Positions 34,557 through 43,899 of a stretch of DNA of 64,000 bases are shown here, piece after piece. Source of the DNA: Gammaproteobacteria bacterium. Its GTDB lineage: Bacteria; Pseudomonadota; Gammaproteobacteria; Steroidobacterales; XN24. Within the stretch, counting starts at the first letter, position 1. Each line of letters opens with the position of its first letter. Under the pieces are notes generated by a model. That model searched no databases. It saw nothing but the letters and a program-made list of their open reading frames with translations, and was not told the origin of the DNA. The position numbers and the translations under genes are program-made. The stretch lies in assembly GCA_024640085.1 (NCBI GenBank), contig JAHEFR010000007.1, positions 1 through 64,000 of the forward strand. The letters are read 5' to 3'.

Positions 34557-35246
34557 TCAATCGGACAGCCTGGACCGGAGGTGGGAGAGCACCGCGTCCA
34601 CGACTTCCGGAATGCTCATGGAGGTCGTGTCGATCACGCACGCATCGGGCGCCGGTTTCAACGGCGCAACCGCCCTTTCCTCGTCCCGTCGATCCCGCTC
34701 GACGATCTCGCCATAAAGACGGTCAATGTTAGCATCAATCCCTTTATCCAACAACTGCTTATGGCGCCTCCGGGCACGCTCCCGGGCGCTGGCCGTCAGG
34801 AACACCTTGGCCCGGGCGTCGGGGAAAATCACCGTGCCCATGTCGCGTCCGTCGGCCACCAGACCGGGCAGCTGACGGAAGTCCCGCTGCCGTTGCGAAA
34901 GCGCGTCCCTGACCTCCGGGATCGCAGCGACCCGCGAGGCCAGATCACCGGTCGTCTCGGTGCGCAGTTCCCGGGTGACATCGGTCCCGGAAAGCAGCAC
35001 CCGCGTGTCGTCACTGGCCGGCACGAAGTCCACCGGCAGACCGGCCGCCAGATCAGCCAGCCCCGGGTGGTCATCCAGTGGGACACCACGGATGCCGGCA
35101 AAAACCGCCACGGCACGATAGAGGGCTCCGCTGTCGAGCAGATGCCAGCCCATGGACGCGGCGACCTCGCGGCATACGGTGCCCTTTCCGGCTCCTCCGG
35201 GTCCGTCCACTGCCAGCACGGGGATCTCGCTGGCCGCACTGTTCAT
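34557..35246 (-). CDS. cmk: Cytidylate kinase
   Basis: A 229-residue enzyme phosphorylating CMP and dCMP. P-loop GPGGAGKGTVC near the N-terminus, the LLDSGALYRAVA acceptor segment, LVADGRDMGTVIFPDA and the lid region ASARERARRRHKQL are all present. Length is normal. The ATG overlaps the aroA stop by 4 bp (ATGA), so the two are translationally coupled. Confidence 0.96.
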   Translation of the reverse strand: MNSAASEIPVLAVDGPGGAGKGTVCREVAASMGWHLLDSGALYRAVAVFAGIRGVPLDDHPGLADLAAGLPVDFVPASDDTRVLLSGTDVTRELRTETTGDLASRVAAIPEVRDALSQRQRDFRQLPGLVADGRDMGTVIFPDARAKVFLTASARERARRRHKQLLDKGIDANIDRLYGEIVERDRRDEERAVAPLKPAPDACVIDTTSMSIPEVVDAVLSHLRSRLSD

Positions 35247-36550
35247 GGAGTTTGCTCCACGTCGATCGCAAGCCCCACGGATGCCGAGGATTCGGCGAAA
35301 CCCGGGAAGGAAGTCGCTACATTACCGGTGTCTTCGATGGATACCCCGTCCCGGGAAACAGCGCCGGCCACAGCCATGGCCATGGCCACCCGGTGGTCCC
35401 CCCGGCTCTCGACCCGTCCCCCGCGGAGTTCCCCGCCCCGGACCAGCATACCGTCGGGCCTTGCCTCGACCTCGGCGCCAACCGCCTTCAACGCCCGCGC
35501 CATGGCGTCGATCCGGTCCGATTCTTTGTGACGCAGCTCTTCGGCGCCTCTGACGCGTGTGACTCCGTCGGCCACCGCTGCGGCGACAAAGAAAACAGGG
35601 AACTCGTCGATGGCCAGCGGCACCCACTGGGGTTCCACGTCTATGGCCCTGAGGTGGCTCTTCCGGACCCGGATATCCGCCACCGGCTCCCCGGATGCAT
35701 GCCGGAGCTTGACCAGTTCGATATCGCCTCCCATGGCCTCGAGCATCCGCAGTAATCCCACCCGGGTCGGATTGACGCCGACGCCCTCGACGGTGAGTCC
35801 CGATGGCGCCGCCAGCAGACCGGCAACGATGAAGAACGCGGCGGATGAGAAATCCCCGGGCACCACAATATCTTCGCCGTGGAGCCGGCAGGGTCCATGC
35901 AGCCTGACGAGGGCGTCTTCGAAACTGATCGGCGCACCGAGGGCCCCGAGCATCCGCTCGGTGTGATCGCGGGAGATCCCGGGCTGCCGGATGACCGTCT
36001 CGCCGTCGGCGAAGAGCCCCGCCAGCAGGAGGGCGGACTTGACCTGGGCGCTAGCAACCGGCAGCGAATATTCGATGCCACGGAGCCTGGGCCCGTGCTC
36101 GACAGTGATGGGAGGACAGCCGTTGGTGGTGGTAACCCGGCCGCCCATGAGTCGAAGCGGCTCGGCGACCCGCTCCATGGGCCTGGACTGCAAGGAGGCG
36201 TCGCCGGTCAGTGTGGCGTCCAACATGAGCCCGGTCAGGAGGCCGGTCATCAGGCGGATACCGGTTCCCGAGTTTCCGAGGTCCAGCGGTTCATCCGGAG
36301 ACCGCAGGCCCTCCGGCCCGCGACCATGGACGCGGAGACGGCCGGCGCCGAGGGATTCGATGGTCGCGCCCATCGCCTCCAACGCCCGACGGGTAGCAAC
36401 GCAATCCGCCCCTTCCAGGAACCCGTCGACGGTGATCGGCCCGTCAGCGACGGCGCCAAGCATCAGGGCGCGGTGGGAAACGGATTTGTCTCCGGGCACT
36501 GACAGTCGCCCGGCCACTTCCCCGACAGGCCTTGAATGCCACCGTGTCAT
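35243..36550 (-). CDS. aroA: 3-phosphoshikimate 1-carboxyvinyltransferase (EPSP synthase)
   Basis: A 435-residue enzyme of the shikimate pathway. It has LSVPGDKSVSHRALMLGAVA at the N-terminus, the substrate loop LDLGNSGTGIRLMTGLL, the KSALLLAGLFADGET segment and the C-terminal ELRHKESDRIDAMARALK with RGDHRVAMAMAVAG. The GNSGTGIRL loop places it among class I/II-like bacterial enzymes of the Pseudomonas type. It is not fused to prephenate dehydrogenase, as it is in some relatives. It lies 24 bp after hisC. Confidence 0.96.
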   Translation of the reverse strand: MTRWHSRPVGEVAGRLSVPGDKSVSHRALMLGAVADGPITVDGFLEGADCVATRRALEAMGATIESLGAGRLRVHGRGPEGLRSPDEPLDLGNSGTGIRLMTGLLTGLMLDATLTGDASLQSRPMERVAEPLRLMGGRVTTTNGCPPITVEHGPRLRGIEYSLPVASAQVKSALLLAGLFADGETVIRQPGISRDHTERMLGALGAPISFEDALVRLHGPCRLHGEDIVVPGDFSSAAFFIVAGLLAAPSGLTVEGVGVNPTRVGLLRMLEAMGGDIELVKLRHASGEPVADIRVRKSHLRAIDVEPQWVPLAIDEFPVFFVAAAVADGVTRVRGAEELRHKESDRIDAMARALKAVGAEVEARPDGMLVRGGELRGGRVESRGDHRVAMAMAVAGAVSRDGVSIEDTGNVATSFPGFAESSASVGLAIDVEQTP

Positions 36551-36574
36551 TGAAAGCTCCCAAGCGGTGTCACC

Positions 36575-37705
36575 TCATGCCCCTCCCTCGCCCATGACCT
36601 TTCCCAGAGCGGAAATCAGGCGCCCGTTTTCCTCCGCGGTGCCAACACTGATCCTGAGACAATCTGGCAGCCCGTAGTTGGCCACCGGCCGGACGATGAC
36701 GGCAAGCCGCAGCAGGGCCTCGTATACCGGCTGCGCGGGAGCGCCGAAATCCACCAGAAGAAAGTTTCCCACCGACGGGATGAATCTGAGCCCAAGCTCT
36801 GCCAGGGCGGCCGCCAGCCTGTCCCGCTCCCGGTTATTGGTCTCCACCGATCTGGCCAGATACTCCGGGTCACCGAGTGCCGCGAGCCCCGCCGCCTGGG
36901 CGATGGAATTGACGTTGAAAGGCTGCCGGATGCGGTTGAGGATGTCCGCCACCTGCGGGTTCGACAAGGCGTAGCCAAGGCGCAGCCCGGCAAGACCGAA
37001 CGCCTTTGAAAAGGTCCGTGTCACGACCAGGTTCGGATACTTCTCTAACCAGTCGGGACAGGAGGGATAGGTCGGGTCGTCCACGTAGTCGGCATAGGCC
37101 TCGTCCACCACCACCAGAGTCTGGGGCGGGACAGAGGCGACGAATCCCTCCAGGGCGTCGGCGGTAACCCACGTGCCGGTCGGGTTATTGGGATTTGCGA
37201 TAAATACCAGGCGGGTCCGTTCACTGACTCGCTGGCCCATCGCTTTCAGGTCATGGCCCAGGGGCTGCGGCGACTCCCAGTCAAACGCGGGCGCGACCTG
37301 CGCGGTCGCCCCCACGGCCTGCACCGCGATGGGATAGACGGCGAACGCATATTGGGAGTAGACGGCTTCGAGACCAGGTTGCAGGAACGCCTCGGCCAGC
37401 AGCACCAGTACATCGTTGGAACCGTTACCCAGCGTCACGCACTCCGGTGCGACGCCGTGCCGACGGGCAATCGCCTGCTTGAGTTCGTAGGCGGCGCCGT
37501 CCGGGTAACGGGTGATCTGGTCGACCTCGTCCGCGATGGCTTCGAGGACAGCTGGCCCGGGCCCCAATGGGTTCTCGTTCGAGGCAAGCTTCACGATGTC
37601 GGAGACGCCGTACTCACGCTCCAATTCGCTGATCGGCTTACCCGGTTGATAGGGCTTGAGGCCTCGCACCCCCGCCACGGCCAGGTTGAGGTAAACGTTG
37701 TTCAT
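36575..37705 (-). CDS. hisC: Histidinol-phosphate aminotransferase (aromatic aminotransferase type)
   Basis: A 376-residue PLP enzyme. PLP-binding motifs include ASNENPLGP, GNGSNDVLVLLAEA, NPNNPTGTWV and VVDEAYADY, and the Schiff-base lysine is in VTRTFSKAFGLAGLRLG. The start MNNVYLNLAVAGVRGLKPYQ matches homologues and has GGGAG upstream. Its place between pheA and aroA suggests a role in phenylalanine/tyrosine transamination as well as, or instead of, histidine synthesis. Confidence 0.93.
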   Translation of the reverse strand: MNNVYLNLAVAGVRGLKPYQPGKPISELEREYGVSDIVKLASNENPLGPGPAVLEAIADEVDQITRYPDGAAYELKQAIARRHGVAPECVTLGNGSNDVLVLLAEAFLQPGLEAVYSQYAFAVYPIAVQAVGATAQVAPAFDWESPQPLGHDLKAMGQRVSERTRLVFIANPNNPTGTWVTADALEGFVASVPPQTLVVVDEAYADYVDDPTYPSCPDWLEKYPNLVVTRTFSKAFGLAGLRLGYALSNPQVADILNRIRQPFNVNSIAQAAGLAALGDPEYLARSVETNNRERDRLAAALAELGLRFIPSVGNFLLVDFGAPAQPVYEALLRLAVIVRPVANYGLPDCLRISVGTAEENGRLISALGKVMGEGGA

Positions 37706-37756
37706 GGGCGCTGATCTCCCTGGGATCCCTCCAGCCCGGGCCACTGGCCCGGAACC

Positions 37757-38857
37757 TTAAAGGATGGCACAGGGATAGGAGCCTAGCACCCGGAACAGTG
37801 ACGCTGCTCCTTCGAGATCATTCAGCGCGGCGGCGATGGCGGGGTCCTGCGCATGACCCTCCACGTCCACGAAAAACACATAGTCCCATTTACCGCGCCG
37901 CGACGGGCGCGACTCGATCCGGGTCATGCTCACCTTGTGCCTGGCGAGCGGCAGCAGCAGTTCGTGCAGAGCGCCGGCCTTGTGCCGGGACGAGAGCAGC
38001 AGGGACGTCTTGTCGCGACCGCTGGGCGGATAGATCTCCCGGCCGATAATCAGGAAGCGCGTCGTGTTGTCCGGCCTGTCCTCGATGTTGGCAATCAGCA
38101 CGTCGAGGCCATAGACGTCGGCGGCGGCGTCCCCGGCGATGGCCGCGGCGCCCTCCTCATCCCTCGCCAGTCGTGCCGCCTCGGCGTTGCTGGAGACAGG
38201 GATACACTCCGCATGGGGCAGCTTCTGCTCCAGCCAGGCCCGGCACTGGGACAGGGACTGCTGGTGCGAATAGACCTTGCGGATGATGGCCGGGTCGGTC
38301 CCGTGACCGAGCAGGTGCTGCCGGATCCGCAGCTCTTCCTCACCGCAGATCTTCAGCGAGGAAAACAGGAACATGTCCAGGGTATCGGTGACGCCGCCCT
38401 CGGAGGAATTCTCCACCGGCACGACGCCGAAATCGGCCACGCCGATTTCGACTTCCCGGAACACCTCGTCGATGGAGGGCAGCGGCAACGCCCGGACAGA
38501 GTGACCGAAATGCTTGAGGACGGCCGCCTGGCTGAATGTCCCCTCGGGGCCGAGGAAAGCGATCTTGAGGGGTTCCTGCTGGGCGAGACAGGCGGACATG
38601 ATCTCGCGGAACAGCCGGATCATCTCTTCGTCGCTGAGCGGACCCTCGTTCCGTTGGACCACTGCCCTCAGCACCCGGGCCTCCCGGTCCGGCCTGTAGA
38701 AATCCATCGCCGTCAGTCGCGCGCCCTGCTTGTTGGCGCCGACCTGTTGGGCAAGAGAGGCCCGCTTGCTCAGCAGCGTCTGGATCTGGCAGTCGATCTC
38801 GTCGATCTGCTGCCGGATCGGCTCCAGAGACTGGTCTTCGTTGGGCGGTTCGGCCAT
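37757..38857 (-). CDS. pheA: Bifunctional chorismate mutase/prephenate dehydratase (P-protein)
   Basis: A 366-residue enzyme making phenylpyruvate from chorismate. A chorismate mutase helix bundle (about 10-95: IRQQIDEIDCQIQTLLSKRASLAQQVG) is followed by the prephenate dehydratase domain (about 97-275: IAFLGPEGTFSQAAV, VPVENSSEGGVTDTLD, NTTRFLIIG) and an ACT domain (about 285-366: GALHELLLPLARHKVSMTRI followed by ESRPSR), the site of phenylalanine feedback inhibition. It lies 10 bp downstream of the serA-like gene. Confidence 0.96.
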   Translation of the reverse strand: MAEPPNEDQSLEPIRQQIDEIDCQIQTLLSKRASLAQQVGANKQGARLTAMDFYRPDREARVLRAVVQRNEGPLSDEEMIRLFREIMSACLAQQEPLKIAFLGPEGTFSQAAVLKHFGHSVRALPLPSIDEVFREVEIGVADFGVVPVENSSEGGVTDTLDMFLFSSLKICGEEELRIRQHLLGHGTDPAIIRKVYSHQQSLSQCRAWLEQKLPHAECIPVSSNAEAARLARDEEGAAAIAGDAAADVYGLDVLIANIEDRPDNTTRFLIIGREIYPPSGRDKTSLLLSSRHKAGALHELLLPLARHKVSMTRIESRPSRRGKWDYVFFVDVEGHAQDPAIAAALNDLEGAASLFRVLGSYPCAIL

Positions 38858-38867
38858 GGCTTCCCGT

Positions 38868-40034
38868 TCAGATCATCCTTACCGTCAGGACGCCCTCAAT
38901 GTCGCGGATGGCGGCGGTCGTCTTCTCCGGGATCGGCGCTTCCACGTCCACCACGGTGTAGGCGACCTCGCCTCGTGACTTGTTCAGCAGATCGACGATG
39001 TTGAGATTCGCCTGCGCCAGCAGGGTGGAAATCTGGCCGACCATGTTGGGCACATTGAGATTCGCTACCGTTATCCGATATCCCTCGGTACGCGGCATGA
39101 TCGTTTCGGGGAAGTTGACGGAATGGCGGATGTTTCCATTCTCGAGAAACTCCCTGAGATTCTCTGCCACCATCACCGCACAGTTCTGTTCGGCCTCGCC
39201 CGTTGATGCCCCCAGGTGCGGGAGCGCTGTGACCTTCGGATGATGCCGGTTGTCGTTGTTGGGAAAGTCGCACACGTAGGCAGCCAGGTGTCCGGCGTCC
39301 AGCGATTCGATCACGGCCTCCTCGTCGACGATGCCCCCCCGGGCAAAATTCAGGACGATGCCGCCTGGCTGCATCAGCATCAGCCGCTCCGCGTTGACCA
39401 GGTTGCGGGTGCCGTCGGCCAGCGGCACATGAGGGCTGATGAACTCCGACCGCGAAAACAGGTCGTCCAGGCTCGGCGCCTGCTCGACGCCCGAGGACAA
39501 TTGCCACGCTCGCTCCACCGTCAACTGGGGGTCGTAACCGATGACCCGCATCCCCAGGTCGAGGGCGGCGTTGGCCACCTTGACCCCGATGGCTCCCAGA
39601 CCGATTACGCCCAGGGTGTGGCCGGGAAGCTCGAAACCGACGTATTTCTTCTTGCCCGCTTCCACCAGCTTGTTGACCGCGGCGTCGTCGCCCTCCAGAT
39701 CGCGGACGTAGTTCCAGGCCTGGCAGATGTTGCGGGCGCCCAGGAGCATCCCCGCCACCACCAGCTCCTTCACGGCGTTGGCATTGGCTCCGGGTGCGTT
39801 GAATACCGGTATCCCGCGTCGGGACATCGCCTGAACCGGAATATTGTTGACTCCGGCGCCGGCCCGTCCGATCGCCTTGACGCTCTGGGGGATCTCCATT
39901 TCATGCATGTTCGCCGAGCGCACCAGCACCGCGTCGGGGTGCCCGATCTCAGAGGCCACCTCGTACAGCTCCCGAGGCAGATGACGCAATCCCTCGACGG
40001 CGATGTTGTTGATGGTGAGGATCTTGAAGCTCAT
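38868..40034 (-). CDS. serA: D-3-phosphoglycerate dehydrogenase family protein
   Basis: A 388-residue NAD-dependent 2-hydroxyacid dehydrogenase catalysing the first step of serine synthesis. It has the Rossmann motif LGVIGLGAIGVKVA, the catalytic Arg in NFARGGIVDEEAV and the His in TALPHLGASTGEAEQN. A C-terminal ACT domain (about 320-388: NMVGQISTLLAQANLNIVDL) usually mediates serine feedback. It is the short ACT-only form, without the intervening domain of long SerA. Position between serC and pheA supports a serine-pathway role with SerC. Confidence 0.92.
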   Translation of the reverse strand: MSFKILTINNIAVEGLRHLPRELYEVASEIGHPDAVLVRSANMHEMEIPQSVKAIGRAGAGVNNIPVQAMSRRGIPVFNAPGANANAVKELVVAGMLLGARNICQAWNYVRDLEGDDAAVNKLVEAGKKKYVGFELPGHTLGVIGLGAIGVKVANAALDLGMRVIGYDPQLTVERAWQLSSGVEQAPSLDDLFSRSEFISPHVPLADGTRNLVNAERLMLMQPGGIVLNFARGGIVDEEAVIESLDAGHLAAYVCDFPNNDNRHHPKVTALPHLGASTGEAEQNCAVMVAENLREFLENGNIRHSVNFPETIMPRTEGYRITVANLNVPNMVGQISTLLAQANLNIVDLLNKSRGEVAYTVVDVEAPIPEKTTAAIRDIEGVLTVRMI

Positions 40035-40121
40035 GGTTGTTCCCTGAGGTGGATCCCCGGTGCCGCACGCAGCCGGGGCTATCCCGATTATGCCGCAATG
40101 CAGCAGCCGAAGGTACGTGGT

Positions 40122-41204
40122 TTACCCGTAACGCGCCTCGAACCCCGCCATGAAGTCCACCAGCGCCTGGACGCCGTCCATGGGCATGGCATTGTAGATA
40201 CTGGCGCGCATGCCGCCGACGGACCGATGACCCTTCAGGTTGGTCAGCCCCTCGCGGCCGGCCTCCTCCAGGAATCGTCCGTCGAGTTCCGGGTCGGCAA
40301 GGACGAATGGGACGTTCATCCACGACCGGCAGTCGGGACGTACCGGATTGCTGTAGAAGGCGGAGCCGTCGATGGCGCCGTACAGGAGCTGAGACTTGGC
40401 CCGGTTCCTCTCTCCCATTGCTGCCAGGCCACCGTTTTCACGGAGCCACTCGAACACCAGGCCCGCCATGTACCAGGAGAAGGTGGGCGGCGTATTGAGC
40501 ATGGAACCGGCTTCCGCCATGGGTGCGTATTCGAGCATCCGTGGCGTGCCCTCACGCTGGATACCGACCAGGTCCTCCCGGACGATCACCAGCGTCAGAC
40601 CAGCCGGGCCGATGTTCTTCTGGGCGCCGGCGTATATCAGTCCGAATCGGCTGACGTCGATCGGACGCGACAGGATGGTCGACGACATGTCCGCCACCAG
40701 CGGCGTGTCGCCGGTCTCCGGCAGGAAATGGAACTCCACGCCCCCGATGGTCTCGTTCGGCGTGAAATGAAAGTAGACGGCCTTCGAGTCGAGATCCCAC
40801 CCGGCCGGATCCGGGATGTCGGTGAATCCCGTCTCCTGGGAGTCCGCCGCGACCCTGGCCTTGCAGAACCGCTTCGCCTCGGCCACGGCTTTCTTTGACC
40901 AGCTGCCGGTGACGATGTAGTCCGCCACGTCGTCCTCGCCAGCGAGATTGAACGGCACGGCGCCGAACTGGCTGGTGGCGCCGCCCTGGAGAAAAAGCAC
41001 CCTGTAATGATCGGGTACGCCCAGCAGCTCCCGCAGGGTAGTCTCCGCCCGCTCGGCGATGCCGATGAACTCCTTGCTGCGATGGGAGAGTTCCATCACC
41101 GACATCCCGCATCCGTGCCAGTCAGTCAGTTCCTCCCTTGCTCGTTCGAGCACTTCCAGCGGCAACACCGCCGGACCGGCGCTGAAGTTGTATACGCGTG
41201 CCAT
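40122..41204 (-). CDS. serC: Phosphoserine aminotransferase
   Basis: A 360-residue PLP enzyme converting 3-phosphohydroxypyruvate to phosphoserine, also used in pyridoxal phosphate synthesis. Start MARVYNFSAGPAVLPLEVLE; FLQGGATSQFGAVPFN; the PLP lysine in LIYAGAQKNIGPAGLTLVIV; and the C-terminal GHRSVGGMRASIYNAMP. GGAG lies directly before the ATG. It lies 43 bp downstream of gyrA in the same direction, the common gammaproteobacterial gyrA-serC order. Confidence 0.97.
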   Translation of the reverse strand: MARVYNFSAGPAVLPLEVLERAREELTDWHGCGMSVMELSHRSKEFIGIAERAETTLRELLGVPDHYRVLFLQGGATSQFGAVPFNLAGEDDVADYIVTGSWSKKAVAEAKRFCKARVAADSQETGFTDIPDPAGWDLDSKAVYFHFTPNETIGGVEFHFLPETGDTPLVADMSSTILSRPIDVSRFGLIYAGAQKNIGPAGLTLVIVREDLVGIQREGTPRMLEYAPMAEAGSMLNTPPTFSWYMAGLVFEWLRENGGLAAMGERNRAKSQLLYGAIDGSAFYSNPVRPDCRSWMNVPFVLADPELDGRFLEEAGREGLTNLKGHRSVGGMRASIYNAMPMDGVQALVDFMAGFEARYG

Positions 41205-41247
41205 GGTGACTCCGTACTTGCGGTATAGAAGAAGGAAACCGTGCCGC

Positions 41248-43785
41248 TCAGTCCTCGCCCTCGTCGGCCTGCAGGACGTCGAGCCCGACGAGAGAATCGC
41301 CTTCGTCGAGCCGTATCAGCCGCACCCCTTGGGTGTTGCGGCCCACTACTGAGATTTCGTCGACCGAGGTGCGCACCAGGGTGCCGGCGCTGCTGATCAA
41401 TACGACCTCGTGACTCTCCTCGACCTGCAGGGCGCCGACGACCCTGCCGTTGCGCTCGGTGGTCTGGATCGCGATCACGCCCTTGCCGCCTCGGCCCTTG
41501 ACTGGATACTCGTCGATCGGAGTCCGCTTGCCGTAGCCATGTTCCGTCGCGGTCAGGATGTCGCCCTCGCCGACGATGATCAGTGAGATCACGGCATGGC
41601 CGGGATCGAGCCGGATGCCTCGAACGCCGGCCGCGGTGCGCCCCATGCCCCTCACGTCGGACTCGCGGAAACGGATCGCCTTGCCGCTGGTCGCCACCAG
41701 CATGATGTTTCTCGCGCCATCAGTGACCGCCACGTCGACCAGTTCATCCTCGTCTCGCAGGACTACCGCGATGATCCCCGACGTCCGCGGCCTGGAGAAC
41801 GCAGTCAGCGGCGTCTTCTTCACCGTGCCGCCCGCGGTCGCCATGAATATGTACTTGTCTTCCTCGTACTCCCGGATCGGTAGCACGGCGGTGATGCGTT
41901 CCTCGGGCTCCAGCGGCAACAGATTGACCATGGGCCGTCCACGGGAGCCGCGGCCAGCCTGGGGCAGTTCGTAGACCTTCATCCAGTAGACCTTGCCGCG
42001 GGTCGAGAAACACAGCAGCGTATCGTGGCTGTTGGCGACAAACAGGCTGTCGATGAAGTCCTCTTCCTTCATCCGCGTCGCCGACTTGCCGCGACCGCCC
42101 CGGCGCTGTGCCTGGTAGCTGTCCACTGGCTGAGACTTGGCGTATCCGCCGTGGGAGAAGGTCACCACCCTGTCCTCTTCCGGAATCAGATCTTCCAGGG
42201 TCAGGTCGACCTGGGTCTGGATGATTTCGGTACGGCGCGGATCGGCAAACTGGCTGCGGATGTCCTGCAGCTCGGTCCGGATCACCTGGGACAGCCGATC
42301 GGGATTGACCAATATCTCAGACAGCTCCTTAATTATATCAAGTAATGCTTTGTATTCATTTACTATTTTTTCCTGCTCCAGGCCCGTCAGTCGGTGCAGG
42401 CGAAGATCCAGGATTGCCTGTGCCTGGGTCTCCGAAAGTCGATATTCACCCTCGTGGAGCCCGAACTCTCCCTCGATACCCTCGGGCCGGGTGGCTTCCT
42501 CCCCAGCCCGCTCCAGCATGTGGATGACCACGCCCGGCACCCAGGTGCGCCCCGTCAGGGCCTGCTTGGCGTCTGCCGGCGAACCGGAGGCCTTGATGAG
42601 CTGGATAACCTCGTCGATGTTGGCTAGCGCGACCGCCAGACCCTCGAGCACGTGCGCCCGGTCACGCGCTTTGCCGAGTTCGAAGATGGTCCTGCGGGTG
42701 ACCACTTCGCGGCGATGGCGAAGGAACGCCTGCAGCAATTCCTTGAGGTTGAGCAGGCGGGGCTGGCCGTCCACGAGAGCAACCATGTTGATCCCGAACA
42801 CGCTCTCCAGCGGGGTGTGCTTGTATAGGTTGTTGAGCACCACCTCGGGCGTCTCGCCCCGGCGTAGTTCGATCACCACCCGCATGCCGTCCTTGTCGGA
42901 CTCGTCCCGGAGTTCGGTGATCCCTTCGATCTTCTTTTCCCTGACGAGATCGGCGATCTTCTCGATCAGGCGCGCCTTGTTTACCTGGTAGGGCAACTCG
43001 GTGACGATGATGGCCTGCTTGCCGCTCGCGCCGATATCCTCGATGTCGGTCCTGGAGCGTGTGTACACCCGGCCCCTGCCGGTGTGATAGGCCTCGTAAA
43101 TCCCGGTGGCCCCGTTGATCACGGCCGCGGTCGGGAAATCCGGGCCCGGCACGTGTGTCATGAGGTCCCGGATCGACAGGTCCGGATCGTCGATGAGGGC
43201 GACGCAGGCGTCGATCACCTCGCCGAGATTGTGGGGCGGGATATTGGTGGCCATCCCCACCGCGATCCCCGAGGAGCCGTTGATGAGGAGGTTCGGAACC
43301 CGCGTGGGCAGGACGGTCGGCTCATTCTCCGACTCGTCGTAGTTAGGCAAGAATTCGACCGTGTTCTTGTCGATGTCGGCCAGCAGTTCCGCGGCCAGCC
43401 GCGCCATGCGGATCTCTGTGTAGCGCATCGCCGCCGGGGCGTCGCCGTCGACCGAGCCGAAGTTGCCCTGCCCGTCGACCAGCATGTAGCGCATGGAAAA
43501 CGGCTGCGCCAGACGGACGATGGTGTCGTATACCGCAGCGTCGCCGTGAGGGTGATATTTACCGATCACGTCACCGACGACGCGCGCCGATTTCTTGTAG
43601 GCCTTGTTGTAGTCGTTACCCAGTTCGCGCATGGCGTAAAGCACGCGCCGATGGACCGGCTTCAGTCCATCTCTGACATCCGGCAAAGCCCTGCCGACGA
43701 TCACGCTCATGGCGTAATCGAGGTAGGAGCGCTTCATCTCGTCTTCCAGGTTTACCTGGAGGATTTCGCGTGCAACTTCAGCCAT
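41248..43785 (-). CDS. gyrA: DNA gyrase subunit A
   Basis: An 845-residue subunit that breaks and reseals DNA. The start [20 protein letters not shown] (ATG at 43785) fits homologues. The catalytic tyrosine is Y122 in [11 protein letters not shown]. The quinolone-determining region reads [12 protein letters not shown]: the residue equivalent to E. coli Ser83 is Ala83, while Asp87 is kept. The GyrA box of the C-terminal DNA-wrapping domain is present as [10 protein letters not shown], and the tail is acidic (VLQADEGED). Confidence 0.97.
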   Translation of the reverse strand: MAEVAREILQVNLEDEMKRSYLDYAMSVIVGRALPDVRDGLKPVHRRVLYAMRELGNDYNKAYKKSARVVGDVIGKYHPHGDAAVYDTIVRLAQPFSMRYMLVDGQGNFGSVDGDAPAAMRYTEIRMARLAAELLADIDKNTVEFLPNYDESENEPTVLPTRVPNLLINGSSGIAVGMATNIPPHNLGEVIDACVALIDDPDLSIRDLMTHVPGPDFPTAAVINGATGIYEAYHTGRGRVYTRSRTDIEDIGASGKQAIIVTELPYQVNKARLIEKIADLVREKKIEGITELRDESDKDGMRVVIELRRGETPEVVLNNLYKHTPLESVFGINMVALVDGQPRLLNLKELLQAFLRHRREVVTRRTIFELGKARDRAHVLEGLAVALANIDEVIQLIKASGSPADAKQALTGRTWVPGVVIHMLERAGEEATRPEGIEGEFGLHEGEYRLSETQAQAILDLRLHRLTGLEQEKIVNEYKALLDIIKELSEILVNPDRLSQVIRTELQDIRSQFADPRRTEIIQTQVDLTLEDLIPEEDRVVTFSHGGYAKSQPVDSYQAQRRGGRGKSATRMKEEDFIDSLFVANSHDTLLCFSTRGKVYWMKVYELPQAGRGSRGRPMVNLLPLEPEERITAVLPIREYEEDKYIFMATAGGTVKKTPLTAFSRPRTSGIIAVVLRDEDELVDVAVTDGARNIMLVATSGKAIRFRESDVRGMGRTAAGVRGIRLDPGHAVISLIIVGEGDILTATEHGYGKRTPIDEYPVKGRGGKGVIAIQTTERNGRVVGALQVEESHEVVLISSAGTLVRTSVDEISVVGRNTQGVRLIRLDEGDSLVGLDVLQADEGED

Positions 43786-43899
43786 GTATTGGTTGGGGGT
43801 CCTGCGGGTATGAGCCTTCGACTCCCGGCCGCGGCGAGGGCGCAATAGGGCCGGGTCTAAAAGCTCGTCATTCTAACACAGGGCAGGCCTCCGCCGGGC

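Noticed and set aside
40040-40085. CCCCGG/CCGGGG stem-loop between serC and serA as a terminator
   Set aside because: Only a 6-bp stem with a 12-nt loop and no T-tract; serC-serA are likely co-transcribed.
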